DNA from: Cepaea nemoralis
Taxonomy: Eukaryota > Mollusca > Gastropoda > Stylommatophora > Helicidae
Assembly: GCA_014155875.1 (NCBI GenBank)
Contig: JACEFZ010017825.1
Coordinates: forward strand, 158,501 to 222,500
Direction: 5' to 3'
Length of the DNA stretch: 64,000 bases
The translations under genes were made by a program, and so were the position numbers. Shown here in pieces: positions 43,466 to 54,720 of this stretch. The number at the start of each line of letters is the position of its first letter. The stretch's first letter is position 1. The notes beneath the pieces were generated by a model. It saw only the letters and a list, made by a program, of their open reading frames with translations. It was not told the origin of the DNA and did not search any database.

Positions 43466-44768
43466 TAAACAAAATTAAATAACACAAAGTAATGCAACTT
43501 TACAGAACAGAATTATGAAACATGCAGGACGTTGCGGCGACTAGCGTTCATTCGCTAACACATACATACTGTCACAAAGTTCTTTATCATAACTGAGTGA
43601 GATGGTCGTTGTCTAGGTTTCACTGTTCCTTGTATGTCGCTATGGAGTGTAAGTAGAGCTAACCACCTGTCTCACAATGCAACTCACCCCAGTAGTACAC
43701 ATCCATCAGTCAGTGAACAAGATTGATTTGGCGCACATAATCCTTTAATACGGAAAGAACACGGACAAACGGAACATAATTCTATATCCAGAAACCAATA
43801 TAATCCACAGAATATATATATTTCTTCCTCACGACTTAACACGCACACATCACTGCCTTCTCAAGGCCTGCTTAATCTCAAATTCACAGGACAGTTATCC
43901 AGCTCCTATCCACGGCTGGACCGCACACAATACACCCACACACTGGGTCTAGCCTCCACTACTATCCAACCCACTTTATGTTCAGGCCTCCATTAACTAT
44001 ACAACCCACTTTGGGTTCAGGCCTCCATTAACTATACAACCCCCACTGGGTTTTAGGCCTGCATTCAAAACTCGGGGAACAACACAGGACGGAGATCTCT
44101 ATCTAACTCCCTTCTCTCCTTCGACTCCCGACTTGTTCGGAGTCAAAACCTCAACTCTCCACACGATCCGACCCACAATCGGTCTCAGCTCCAACTGCTC
44201 TCTCAAGTCCCCTGACTTCACCCAAAATACACTGTCTCTCGCCCCATCCACCCTGGGGGTCTCCATCTACCCTCACCATTATTTCTCAGGGCTGGTTGTT
44301 TTTCTCATAGCCCCGCTACAGGTCACTCACCTCAATGTCAATGACCCAGGCATATGTCACATACATACATAAAACACAACATGTAATCACGGAGAAGACC
44401 CTCAAGTGATTACATAAAATAGGACCCTGCTACTCTTATATAGACAATATCTATATAATGTCTGCATAATAGTAGTAGGGTCCTATTTATGTCAGTATCA
44501 CAACCTTGGTATCTGAGATGAGTAGCAAATAATTGTTTTCGTTTTCATCTTCTCTTCATTGTTCCAATTTTTGTCATCTTGTTATTCTTCTCATCTCGTT
44601 CTTATGCCGTAATGTAGTCACTCGAAGGTCTTTTCCGTGATTGTGTGTTGTGTTTTGTGTATGTATGTGTTTGCTGATGAAGACTAGTCGCCGTAACATC
44701 CTGTATGTTTCATATTTCTGTTCCGTAAAACTGCATTACTTTGTGTTATTTTATATTGTTTAAAAACT
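43466..44768. mobile_element. Palindromic (foldback) element split by a solo LTR
   Basis: The right arm (44608-44768), reverse-complemented, matches 43466-43569 and then, without a gap, 44360-44410. The shared blocks are AACACAAAGTAATGCA, ATATGAAACATACAGGA-like, AACACATACATAC and AATCACGGA. The left arm was therefore one piece of about 160 bp before 790 bp were inserted. An inner stem (ATAGGACCCTGCTACT with its partner near 44475-44490) adds to the fold. No coding sequence. Confidence 0.8.
43570..44359 (-). mobile_element. Solo LTR, 790 bp
   Basis: Bounded by TG...CA and by the 5-bp repeat CATAC (43565-43569 and 44360-44364). On the minus strand it contains ATTAAAGGATTATGTG and ends with TTTGTGACA, both shared with the LTR of gypsy element 1, which sets its orientation and suggests kinship. 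An internal 34-bp repeat (CCATTAACTATACAACCC units) lies near 43985-44050. Solo LTRs form by recombination between the two LTRs of a full element. Confidence 0.8.
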
Positions 44769-45023
44769 ATTAGAAACTGCCACCTGAAATTGTTGCGGCA
44801 TATCAACAGAAGCAGTAAAATAGATGGTATAAAGTTATGTTGCAAGGTAGTAGGCAAGAGGAGCACAGGAATGTAGAGAAAAGCACACCTGACAGCTGAA
44901 ACAGTTGAGCGATAAAAATAATATAGGTATCATCAGCTTGATTCAAATGACAAAGAGAATTGGAGAGTAATGATGCCAGTGTCTACTCCAGTCCAAACGC
45001 CTGAAGAAGGCAATTCCGCTATA

Positions 45024-45320
45024 GGTCAGCATGGCCGAATGGATAAGAACTACTGTTCTTAAACATCCGTTCTGCTGATGCCGAGGTAAGGGGTTCATCC
45101 CCTACACCGGACAGCTAGACTAAAATGCTGACTTCTCGTCCTTGACTTGGGGACTTAAATTACAAGTACCTCAGAAGTCGGAGTGGGTTCGCCTGATGGC
45201 GAGGGGCACTAAGGGAAAACTAATCCACACGCAAAATTCAGTCCAGTGCTATTAGAAGTAGTGTGTATGGACTACGCTTGAGATCAAAGCGAGAAAGAGA
45301 AAAAAACAAAACAAATACAA
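45024..45320 (+). repeat. SINE family C copy, with A-rich tail
   Basis: Starts with a Ser/Leu-tRNA-like head (GTCAGCATGGCCGAATGGAT, later GGGGTTCATCCCC as B box). It then has a body with CTGACTTCTCGT and a long non-tRNA 3' part, ending in AAAAAACAAAACAAATA. A shorter copy is at 57355-57475. From 44769 to 45023 nothing is assigned. Confidence 0.65.
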
Positions 45321-45738
45321 GTCAACTAGATACACCAAAGGTACATATTGTTTGCGTAACAATAATGAGAATTCACAAGAAATGATGCAGACATGTCAAC
45401 AGAAAAAACAAAAACAAAAACACAAATAAACTGAGCCCATATCCATACAATTTAATCTAACTGAGTCAATGGTGACAGGCTTTTCTTTAGAGTGATTTAA
45501 CAGCGCAGTAGCGTCAGTATATGAGTTGTACTGCTTTCATAATCTCTGGTACTTCTATTACGAGGCAGGGTTCAACAGAGATCTGTACTAATAGGACAAA
45601 CGTCGATACCCAGATTACAATAGTAGAGCTTCCACAAATCTAAGTCAAAGACATTATCTGTGCGACTGTAATTTGAACAAAACGCACTTAGACAGATTCC
45701 ATGTGGAGAGAGAAGTAAGATAAAATAAGTTAGAAACG

Positions 45739-45741
<3 letters not shown>

Positions 45742-45830
<89 letters not shown>

Positions 45831-45873
45831 TAGAGACTGAGAAGTGTGATAGAAAGAGGAGACCAATAAAGAT

Positions 45874-45930
<57 letters not shown>

Positions 45931-45963
45931 GAAAGGTGAAAGAGGTGATAGAGAGTGAGGGAG

Positions 45964-46012
<49 letters not shown>

Positions 46013-46060
46013 CAGAGAGACAGAGAGAGAGAGACAGACTGAACGAACGAACGAACGAAA
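45742..46060. repeat. Compound microsatellite (GA, GACA, GAAC)
   Basis: (GA)n at 45742-45828, (GACA)n at 45876-45930, (GA)n with GACA interruptions at 45966-46036, then CGAA units. The Ser-Leu and Cys-Leu-Ser-Val frames here are artefacts. Sequence at 46061-46680 is unassigned. Confidence 0.95.
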
Positions 46061-46689
46061 TTTATAGTCAAAGAGTCTCATATTTGCTACTATATTATCT
46101 TCCTTCTCTTTCCCTAGGTCATCGTCTGTTTACCCCCATTCTCAGATTTACCAGTCTTCTGTCCCGCACATCTACCCAACAGTGCATTACATCCCACTTG
46201 ATTGCCTCACAGTCCGGGTTCCGTTTTATTTCTACCTTTCACTCGCCACATCTGCCGAATAACTAGTTAAGTATCTCACATTCCACTTAATTATACTTGT
46301 CTCATTTGCTGTGCACATTTGTATATAATATCATTATGCGCCAATGTATTTATTATAGTGAAATTTCTACCTTTATCCATTATTATTATACATCTTGGTG
46401 CATGCTATTCTAAGAATTTTTCTGTAACATTTAAGTTCAATAGCCTGGATTTCCTTCTTTAGTGATTGCGACATGACACACGTCAACCATTTGTGTGTAT
46501 CGTCACAAGAAAGATGCATGTTCTCAACCATTTTACTTGTAATTCTTTACTACTTTATTTGGGCACTGTATTATTTGGCGAGGATAAGGTGTTCTATTCC
46601 TTATCGCTTTTCTTTTCCCTGCTCAGAGCAGAGACAGGTATTTATTTGCAGTTTTACGATGCTTCAAGCTGGGTTCAGTCTGATCACAG

Positions 46690-47460
46690 GAACAAGTTCT
46701 CGTGACAACTGCAACACAAGTTCTCGTGACAACCGCAACACACGTTCTCATCACAGCTGCAAAGCAAGTTCTCATAACACCTGCAATACAAGTTCTCATC
46801 ATCCAACAACACAAATTCTCACTGCAACACAAGTTCTCATCACATCTGCAACACAAGTTATCATCACACAACAGCACAAAATCTCGTGGCAACAGCAACA
46901 CAAGTTCTCGTGACAACAGCAACACAAGTTCTTTTCATAACTGCAACACAAGTTCCCGTGACAACCAAAACACAAGTTCTTATCACAACCGAAAAACAAG
47001 TTCTCATCCCAACCACAACACACGTTCTCGTCATAACCACAACACAAGTTCTCATCACAGTAGCAATAACAGTTCTATTCTGAGTATCAACACAAATGCC
47101 CGTCACTGCAGCACCAGAGGTTCTAGTCACAATAGAAACTCACATTATCGTACTGTACAAATAATGGTATTCGTGACAGTTAAAAGTTCTGGTCACATCA
47201 GCATCAACGGTTCCCTTTACAGTAGCAAAGTGATTTCTCTTCAGAGCAGTAACAAAACTCCATGTTCCCGCTGTAACAACGGTTCATTCCACTGTAGTAA
47301 CAGAACTCTCGCTTGAATGGAAACAAATTGTATCATTATAGCAGCAAAAACAGTTCTCTTTACAGTAGAAAAAGATGTTCTCCTCAGAGTAGTAATAACA
47401 TTTCTCGTCACAGCAGCAGCGAAGGTTCTCGTCACGTAGCAGCACAAGTTCTCGTCAGAT
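46690..47460 (+). repeat. 24-bp-period minisatellite, array 1
   Basis: Degenerate 24-bp units on the pattern AACACAAGTTCTCGTCACAA. The period is a multiple of three, so several frames stay open over hundreds of bases (for example 46702-47316) without being genes. Confidence 0.85.
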
Positions 47461-47559
47461 TAAACAAAATATAAATATCTGTACCAAGAACATGATGTGG
47501 GTGTGTGACATAATTGGGCTATCACCTGTGATAAGCCTAAGTGCCCGGAATAATACATG

Positions 47560-47705
47560 ATGTATTTTTAATGACTGCAGTGTTTGAAAATATTGCCGGT
47601 CCAAGTTTTGTATTCACCCTCTGTAAAGTTCATGCAACATAATAGGTAAATACAAAACTTGGACCGCCAATCTTTTCAAACACTGCACAGTCATTAAAAA
47701 TACAC
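47560..47705. repeat. Long hairpin, about 58-bp arms
   Basis: The left arm TGTATTTTTAATGACTGCAG through GGTCCAAGTTTTGTATT is repeated inverted as AATACAAAACTTGGACC through CAGTCATTAAAAATACA, around a spacer of about 30 bp. The right arm has a 2-bp insertion and a few mismatches. Either a small palindromic MITE or a structured RNA source. Confidence 0.85.
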
Positions 47706-47789
47706 CCAATAGGTGGTCAGTCTTTTTCTCGCGTGGCAAACGTCGAGAGCTCTCATGCAACTGTCAGCGTAACTTAATAACAATTACAC

Positions 47790-48240
47790 CAACGTGCCCG
47801 CTGTTCTCATCACACTAGTAGCACAACTTCACAATAGTAACATAACTTCTTGTCACAGTAGTAATACAACTCATCACAGTAATAAGACAACTTATTGTCA
47901 CAGTAGTATTGCAACATCTTGTCACAGTAGTAGGACAACTACTTGTCACATTAGTAACACAACTTCTCGTTACAGTAGTAACAGTACTTTTTGTCACACA
48001 ACTTTGGGTCAGTGTGGTAACATTACTTCTTATCACAATAGCAACTCAGCTTCTCGTCACAGAAGTAACACAACTTCTTGTCACAGTAGTAACACAACTT
48101 CTCGTAACAGACGTAATACAACTTCTCGTCACAGAAGTAACACAATTTCTCGTCACAGAAGTAACACAACTTCTTGTTACAGTAGTAATACAACTTGTCA
48201 CCACAGCAGCAACAAAGGTCCTTGTCACAACACACATTAC
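47790..48240 (+). repeat. 24-bp-period minisatellite, array 2
   Basis: Units on the pattern AACACAACTTCTCGTCACAG plus TAGT. Its upstream flank shares GGCAAACGTCGAGAGCTCTC-like sequence with the flank of array 3 (TAGCAAACGTCGAGAGCTAG). Confidence 0.85.
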
Positions 48241-48344
48241 CCTCAAGCTGCATCAGAAGAGCTCTTCCCACGTACATTGTTCAATGTCTTGCTGTAGAGC
48301 TGCCGAGGTCACTGTCAGAAAACTACAAACACAATGGAAGGAGG

Positions 48345-48425
48345 GGAAAAAACAGAGAGTACAGAATGTCACAGATAAAAGATACTTCAGAGAGTACAGA
48401 ATGTCACAGATAAAGGATACTTCAT
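48345..48425. repeat. Two-copy tandem repeat, 36 bp
   Basis: AGAGAGTACAGAATGTCACA followed by GATAAA(A/G)GATACTTC occurs twice. Confidence 0.8.
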
Positions 48426-48659
48426 TCAGAAAAAATGGTTACTTGAAGATATCAACTAATAACTGGGTTGCCATGTTTCAGTTTCACAGAACAGATTTCA
48501 GCCATCACTGTCTGTAGGTCAGTGGGCTCTCCCCCCAGGGGTAGTGTTTGTTAAGTCACTAACCTTGTCAATCTCACCTTACACTGTAATATCGGCAACT
48601 CAACTTTCACCTGACCGTCTAGCCAGTCTGTAGTTTGTGGGGAATTGCTTTGATTAGAC

Positions 48660-49144
48660 CACTGGTTCTCAACCGGTGGGGAATTCCAATTCCCTCAACC
48701 CCCCCCCCCCCCCCAGGGGGGAATTTTGGGGTTTCCAGTGGGGGGGGGGGGGGGAATGAAGATTATTTCAAGATCGCGTTAATACAAGAACCGATTACTT
48801 GAACTTGTTTTTTCCTTCATACTTTACAGTACTGTACGTCTCACCCTTCTAAAATTCATTTTATAAAGTAAGCAGACCCACAAATCACGTTTTATGTGGA
48901 CGTCTAGACTTGTTTTAGTATGTGCTTCCAGTATTAGATATACTGTAGTGGGAGCCAGTATGTACTGGCGGGAGGAGGGATTTTTAGGTAGGAAATACGA
49001 AAGGGAGGGAATGACGTTCTGAAAATATTGTGAAGGGGGCACGGGCCAAATTTTTAGGTAGGAAATACGAAAGGGGGAGGGGGGAATGACGTTCTGAAAA
49101 TATGGTGAAGTGGGGCACGGGCCAAAAAAGGTTGAGAATCACTG
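48660..49144. mobile_element. hAT-type non-autonomous element, 485 bp
   Basis: Begins CACTGGTTCTCAACC and ends GGTTGAGAATCACTG. It is flanked by GATTAGAC (48652-48659) and GTTTAGAC (49145-49152), a TSD matching at seven of eight positions. Long C and G runs lie at 48700-48753. A block ATTTTTAGGTAGGAAATACG is duplicated internally (about 48988 and 49050). Confidence 0.85.
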
Positions 49145-49420
49145 GTTTAGACGTTTGAGAAGACTGCGAGAAATGTATTTATTATGGATTGTACTCTTTA
49201 ACTTCTACATTTCTTTTGTAAACAAATGTTTGCCGAACGCCCTTTGAATGCTGCTGCACAAAGCCTGAGGAACTATACAGTTTGTAAAACTATCTGCTAG
49301 AGTAGAGCAGGAGACAGACTGCAGACAGACAAGTACACGGTCGCACAGGCAGACGCAGGAGCACTTTGGCATTTAAATTGTATCATGGAAGACATTACAT
49401 AAACATATCTAATGAAATAC

Positions 49421-49456
49421 AGACAGACAGACGGAAAGCCGGACAGACAGACAGGC

Positions 49457-49541
<85 letters not shown>
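49421..49541. repeat. (GACA)n microsatellite
   Basis: About 120 bp of ACAG repeats with early interruptions (ACGGAAAGCCGG). Confidence 0.95.
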
Positions 49542-49543
<2 letters not shown>

Positions 49544-49811
49544 TGAGACAGAACAAGTACATACACTTAGTTTTAAAACAGAAAAATGAAACCCTCAGCA
49601 GTACTTGATTTCAACATTTCTTATTATTTTGATACAGACACGAATAATTGATTTAGCTCCAACACTCGCTGCTCTTATCTGCCCTGTGGGACTTCCCGCA
49701 TGCGATTATCGAGTTGTAAAGATTTCTTTCTGGACTTTCTTCCTGATGTTTGTCCTTGTAGTGCAGATGTTTTTTCTTTGTTTTCACAAATGTAATCGTA
49801 AGTAAGCGATG

Positions 49812-49920
49812 TACTAGGACCGATATAACATAGTGGTTATTGCACTGGGTGACTAATACAGCAGTCCAAGGTTTAAAGCCGAAGAGGAACGAAAGTTTAT
49901 TCACTGCCCAACTTCCGGGA
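49812..49920 (+). repeat. tRNA-like SINE head (candidate)
   Basis: ATAACATAGTGGTTATTGCA resembles an A box region and AAGGTTTAAAGCC a degenerate B box at tRNA-like spacing. A single copy, so weak. 49921-50084 otherwise carries only the flank shared with array 2. Confidence 0.35.
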
Positions 49921-50084
49921 TGACAAAGCGTGTCTAATTGCGTTTATTTATCATTTCATTCTGTGGTTGTTTGTATTGTATCACTTTAATTCCTTGTATG
50001 TATACATAATAGTTGGCCATTCTTTTCCTCCGGTAGCAAACGTCGAGAGCTAGTTTTGAAACTTCGCCCACCGCTCTCATACCG

Positions 50085-50855
50085 TTGTCAGTGTATCTTC
50101 CTAACTGTTACACCACTTCTGTCACAGCTGTAACGCAACTTCTCGTCACAGCTGTCACACAACTTCTCGACACATTGGTAACACGGCTTCTCGACACAGC
50201 TGTCACACAAATTCTCGACACAGCTGTCACACAACTTCTCGACACAGCAGTCACACAACTTCTCGACACATTGGTAACACAGCTTCTCGATACAGCTGTC
50301 ACACAAATTCTCGACACAGTTGTCACACAACTTCTCGACACAGATGTCACACAACTTCTCGACACTGTTGTGTCACAATTTCTCGACACAGTGGTAACAC
50401 AAACTTCTCGACACAGCTGTCACACAAATTCTCGACACAGCTGTCACACAACTTCTCGACACAGCTGTCACACAACTTCTCGACACAGCTGTCACACAAC
50501 TTCTCGACACAGCTGTCACACAACTTCTCGACACAGCTGTCACACAACTTCTCGACACAGCTGTCACACAACTCTCCACACAACTGTCACATAACTTCTC
50601 GACACAGCTGTCACACAACTTCTCGACAATGTTGTAACACAATTTCTCGACACAGCTGTCACACAACTTCTCGACACAACTGTCACACAATTCTCGACAC
50701 AGCTGTCACACAACTTCTCGACACAGCTGTCACACAAGTTCTCGACACAGCTGTCACACAACTTCTTGACACAGCTGTCACATAACTTCTCGACACAGTG
50801 CCACACAACTTCTCGACACAGCTGTAACACAACTTCTCGACACAGAGCTATGGCT
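50085..50855 (+). repeat. 24-bp-period minisatellite, array 3
   Basis: Units on the pattern CACACAACTTCTCGACACAG plus CTGT, the most homogeneous of the three arrays, especially at 50410-50570. Frames with repeated C-V-E-K-L-C-D-S or V-S-R-S-C-V-T-A are artefacts of the 24-bp period. Confidence 0.9.
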
Positions 50856-50975
50856 AGCATTCCTACATGTCTCTCCGAGGTCGTGTATTCAAATTCCACT
50901 CAAGACGGAATGTTTTGTTAAAAAACTGGTTGGATCTCAGGTCGACCAGGCCTAAAATGGTATCAGGAAATGTTA
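50850..50975 (+). repeat. SINE family E copy
   Basis: tRNA-like head (GAGCTATGGCTAGCATTCC, B box TATTCAAATTCC) then ACTCAAGACGG and ATGGTATCAGGAAATGTT, matching in part 53785-53940 and 62826-62960 on the opposite strand. Confidence 0.6.
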
Positions 50976-51008
50976 TGAAAAGTTAAAGTGCTCGACATTA
51001 TACTGATA

Positions 51009-51826
<818 letters not shown>

Positions 51827-51831
51827 TATAT

Positions 51832-52856
51832 ACTAGCTGACCCGGCCCGGCTTCGCCCAGGCCCTGGAGGGGATCTATCTATCTATCAGTCTGTCTGTCT
51901 GCTTGTTTGTCTGTCTGTCTGGCTGACCCGGCCCGGCTTCACCCAGTCCCTGGTGGGGAGCATCTCATTTAATTCATATAAGTAGTCATATAAGCTCTCC
52001 CGTTCCCGACTATCTGTCTGTCTGTCTATCTGTCTGTCTGTCTGTCTGACCGGGCCCGGCTTCACCCAGTCCCTGGTGGGGAGCATCTCATTTAATTCAT
52101 ATACGTAGTCATATAAGCTCTCCCGTTCCCGACTATCTGTTTGTCTGTCTATCTGTCCCGGCCCGGCTTCACCCAGTCCCTGGTGGGGAGCATCTAATTT
52201 AATTCTTATACGTAGTCATATAAGCTCTCCCGTTCCCGACTGTCTGTCTGTCTATCTGTCTGTCTGACCCGGCTTCACCCAGTCCCTGGTGGGGAGCATG
52301 TCATTTAATTCATATAAGTAGTCAAATAAGCTTCCGTTCCCGACTATCTGTCTATCGATCTGACCCGGCGTGGTTTCGCCCAGCTCCTGGCGCACAGTAA
52401 CTTAAAAGAATGTCCTTCCACATACCATTCAATGAAAACTGTAAAAAAAGATGGGTTACAATGTTATGCATTATTTTTATGCAAACTTTGAAAATGCCTT
52501 AAAGATTATATCATTATTTATTATAACTTATATGCCTGAAAATAACTATAGACAAAGAGTTTAACAATAGTGCAAGTAAGTCCAACAATATGACTATAAA
52601 GTAAATAGAAATGTTATTAAAAGTTATGCCCCTTGAAATAACTTTTCTAGAGTGAAGTCCCCCTGCTATATAGACATTATATAATGAAAATGGAAAAGTA
52701 AATGTTATTAAATAAGTCGAAGATTTTACATTAAGAAATTATTATAGTCGGTTGCACAGGAATGAAAGGAAGACGTGTAGAAAATTTCATCTCAATCGGA
52801 TGTACCGTTATCGAACGCATCCAAGACCCACAAACACACAAACAAACATACACTCT

Positions 52857-52927
<71 letters not shown>

Positions 52928-52930
52928 CCA
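51832..52930 (+). repeat. Dispersed repeat with CTAGCTGACCCGG start
   Basis: Begins ACTAGCTGACCCGGCCCGGC after a TA tract and ends with AAATTTCATCTCAATCGGAT, then (TA)n at 52860-52923. Similar paired ends are, from memory, common in invertebrate genomes. Inside, a unit of about 118 bp (GGCTTCACCCAGTCCCTGGT ... CGTTCCCGACTATCTGTCTG) is repeated about five times between 51920 and 52370, mixed with TCTG/TCTA tetranucleotides. Confidence 0.6.
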
Positions 52931-53114
52931 TGTATCTTCTAGACAGATTCTTTAAGATAAACCTATATCATTCATAGAGTGACGATTGGTCTATAAAATT
53001 ACAGGGATAGCACCATTTACCAAATATGACTCAAGGAGTGGGACAGATCATTTGATTTTACTTTCACTACTGTGCGTTTTAATTGCCTCCGCTGAGTAAC
53101 GGCTGTATTCAGGG

Positions 53115-53395
53115 ATGGTTACAAAAAAAGAAGCTTTTAATTTTAGGGAGAGAAGATCCTTGGGCAGAAGTGTGAAGTGCATAAACTTTATGTGGGTTGG
53201 AAAACGGCTACAGGCGAGTTGGAAGTAGTCGCTTTCCGTTGGTTTTCTTGAGAGGCAGGAGCATTGGTCGTTTAAAAAGCAATGATAAACTACCGAATGT
53301 AGCATTGTATAGAGAATCATAACCAGCCCAAACATGATCCGGTTGATTGCGACGTTCTGTAACGGACATGCAACCAACTTTACAAGTTTTGACGA
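53115..53395 (+). repeat. SINE family A copy, diverged
   Basis: TGGGTTGGAAAACGGCTACA, GGCGAGTTGGAAGTAGTCGC, TGGTCGTTTAAAAAGCAATG and GATTGCGACGTTCTGTAACG align with 57722-57975 at lower similarity, so it is an older copy. Confidence 0.65.
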
Positions 53396-53784
53396 AACAA
53401 ACTTTAAGTTGTTGGCGCTTCAAGAAACACTTTTTATCTCTGGAAAGTGACGGTGTGGCAGGATGAAGATGACACTCAGGGACGCTTTAAGACATTAGAG
53501 TTGTTCGGTTTACACCAAGAGACATTGCTAAGGCACTGGGGTTTGTGAAGTTTAACATTCAAAAGTTAAGAGACCGTGACACAACTATCTCATGACAATT
53601 TAAGAGCATTTCTTAAATAGCTGGAAGTGAGCTATGGACTTTATTTTGACGTGTGTTTAGTAACTTAATTTCGTTACAGAACCTGACATTACAAATCATG
53701 AAGCTTCTTTGTATATCGTCATCATTGTCATCGTGTACCTCGCCAAATGGCGCGGGCATCCATGCTGATGACAAGGTAATGTAA

Positions 53785-53940
53785 CATCGGCCGTCTTTTC
53801 TTCCCGGAACATTTCCTGATACCAAAATGTAGGCTATGTTCACCTGAAAGCTCAGGCCAATTAAAGAAAATTACCCGTCTCGGTGGAGATTCAAACAAAT
53901 GATCCCAGGCCGTAATGAAAGCGTTGTCACGGTTCGCGCT
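53785..53940 (-). repeat. SINE family E copy
   Basis: On the minus strand a B-box-like GTTTGAATCTCC is followed by GAGACGGGTAA and TTTGGTATCAGGAAATGTTC, then GAAAAGACGGCCGATG. Partner copies are at 50850-50975 and 62826-62960. The neighbouring 53690-53780 segment (ATCATTGTCATCG) may be a LINE GAT-type tail. Confidence 0.6.
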
Positions 53941-54344
53941 TATTAATATTTATGTTGTTGATGTGTTGTTGGGAGCATGTTGCGCACGTATGCACGTCAC
54001 TGGCCAGATGGGAAGGACATGTGCTGAATGGATTAACTCTGATTCTCGGATAATGTCCTGTAATGTTGCGTAAGATGGAAATAGAAATAACGAGCTCATC
54101 ATGTGGGTTAAGAGCATGGCGAAATAGCCTACAATAATATCAATAACAAACGGTATTATTCTCATCTAATGATTCAGATTTGTCAGCATGTTTTGGACGG
54201 ATAGGAATATATAACTAGATTGGACAAACATGCCGAAATATGCTTTATCAGACTACGTTTACAGAATGAAAGACTGAAATTTAATGGGCAACGGGATGAC
54301 GAAGATGCGGGGCAAAAAGAGGCAGCTTCATTGGGTTTGGTGTG

Positions 54345-54720
54345 TAGAGGGACGCCTGTATTGCACACACTGATACTTGTGCGTCATGGGTTTCGTGTGT
54401 AGAGTGACGCCTGTGTTGCACACACTGATACTTGTGCGTCATGGGTTTGATGTTTAGAGGGACGCCTGTGTTGCGCACACTGATACTTGTGCGTCATGGG
54501 TTTGATTGTAGAGGGACGCCTGTGTTGCACACACTGATACTTGTGCGTCATGGGTTTGGTGTTTAGAGGGACGCCTGTATTGCACACACTGATACTTGTG
54601 CGTCATGGGTTTGATGTGAAGAGGGACACCTGTGTTGCACACACTGATACTTGTGCGTCCTGGGTTTGGTGTGTAGAGGGGAGCCTGTATTGCACAGCAT
54701 GATACTTGTGCGTCAGCCTC
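54345..54720 (+). repeat. Minisatellite, about 55-57-bp unit
   Basis: Seven units containing GAGGGACGCCTGTGTTGCAC, ACACTGATACTTGTGCGTCA and a variable TGGGTTTGATGTTTA joint. Sequence at 53941-54344 is unassigned; a short frame at 54220-54345 looks weakly codon-like but has no motif. Confidence 0.9.

Noticed and set aside
45026..45110. Functional tRNA gene
   Set aside because: The head is tRNA-like, but it is fused to a non-tRNA body and an A-rich tail and has imperfect stems. A SINE explains it better. The same holds for the other tRNA-like heads.
46702..48517. Long frames rich in Ser/Asn/Thr or Val/Thr; also 50085-50899
   Set aside because: They come from 24-bp tandem repeats, whose period keeps frames open on both strands.
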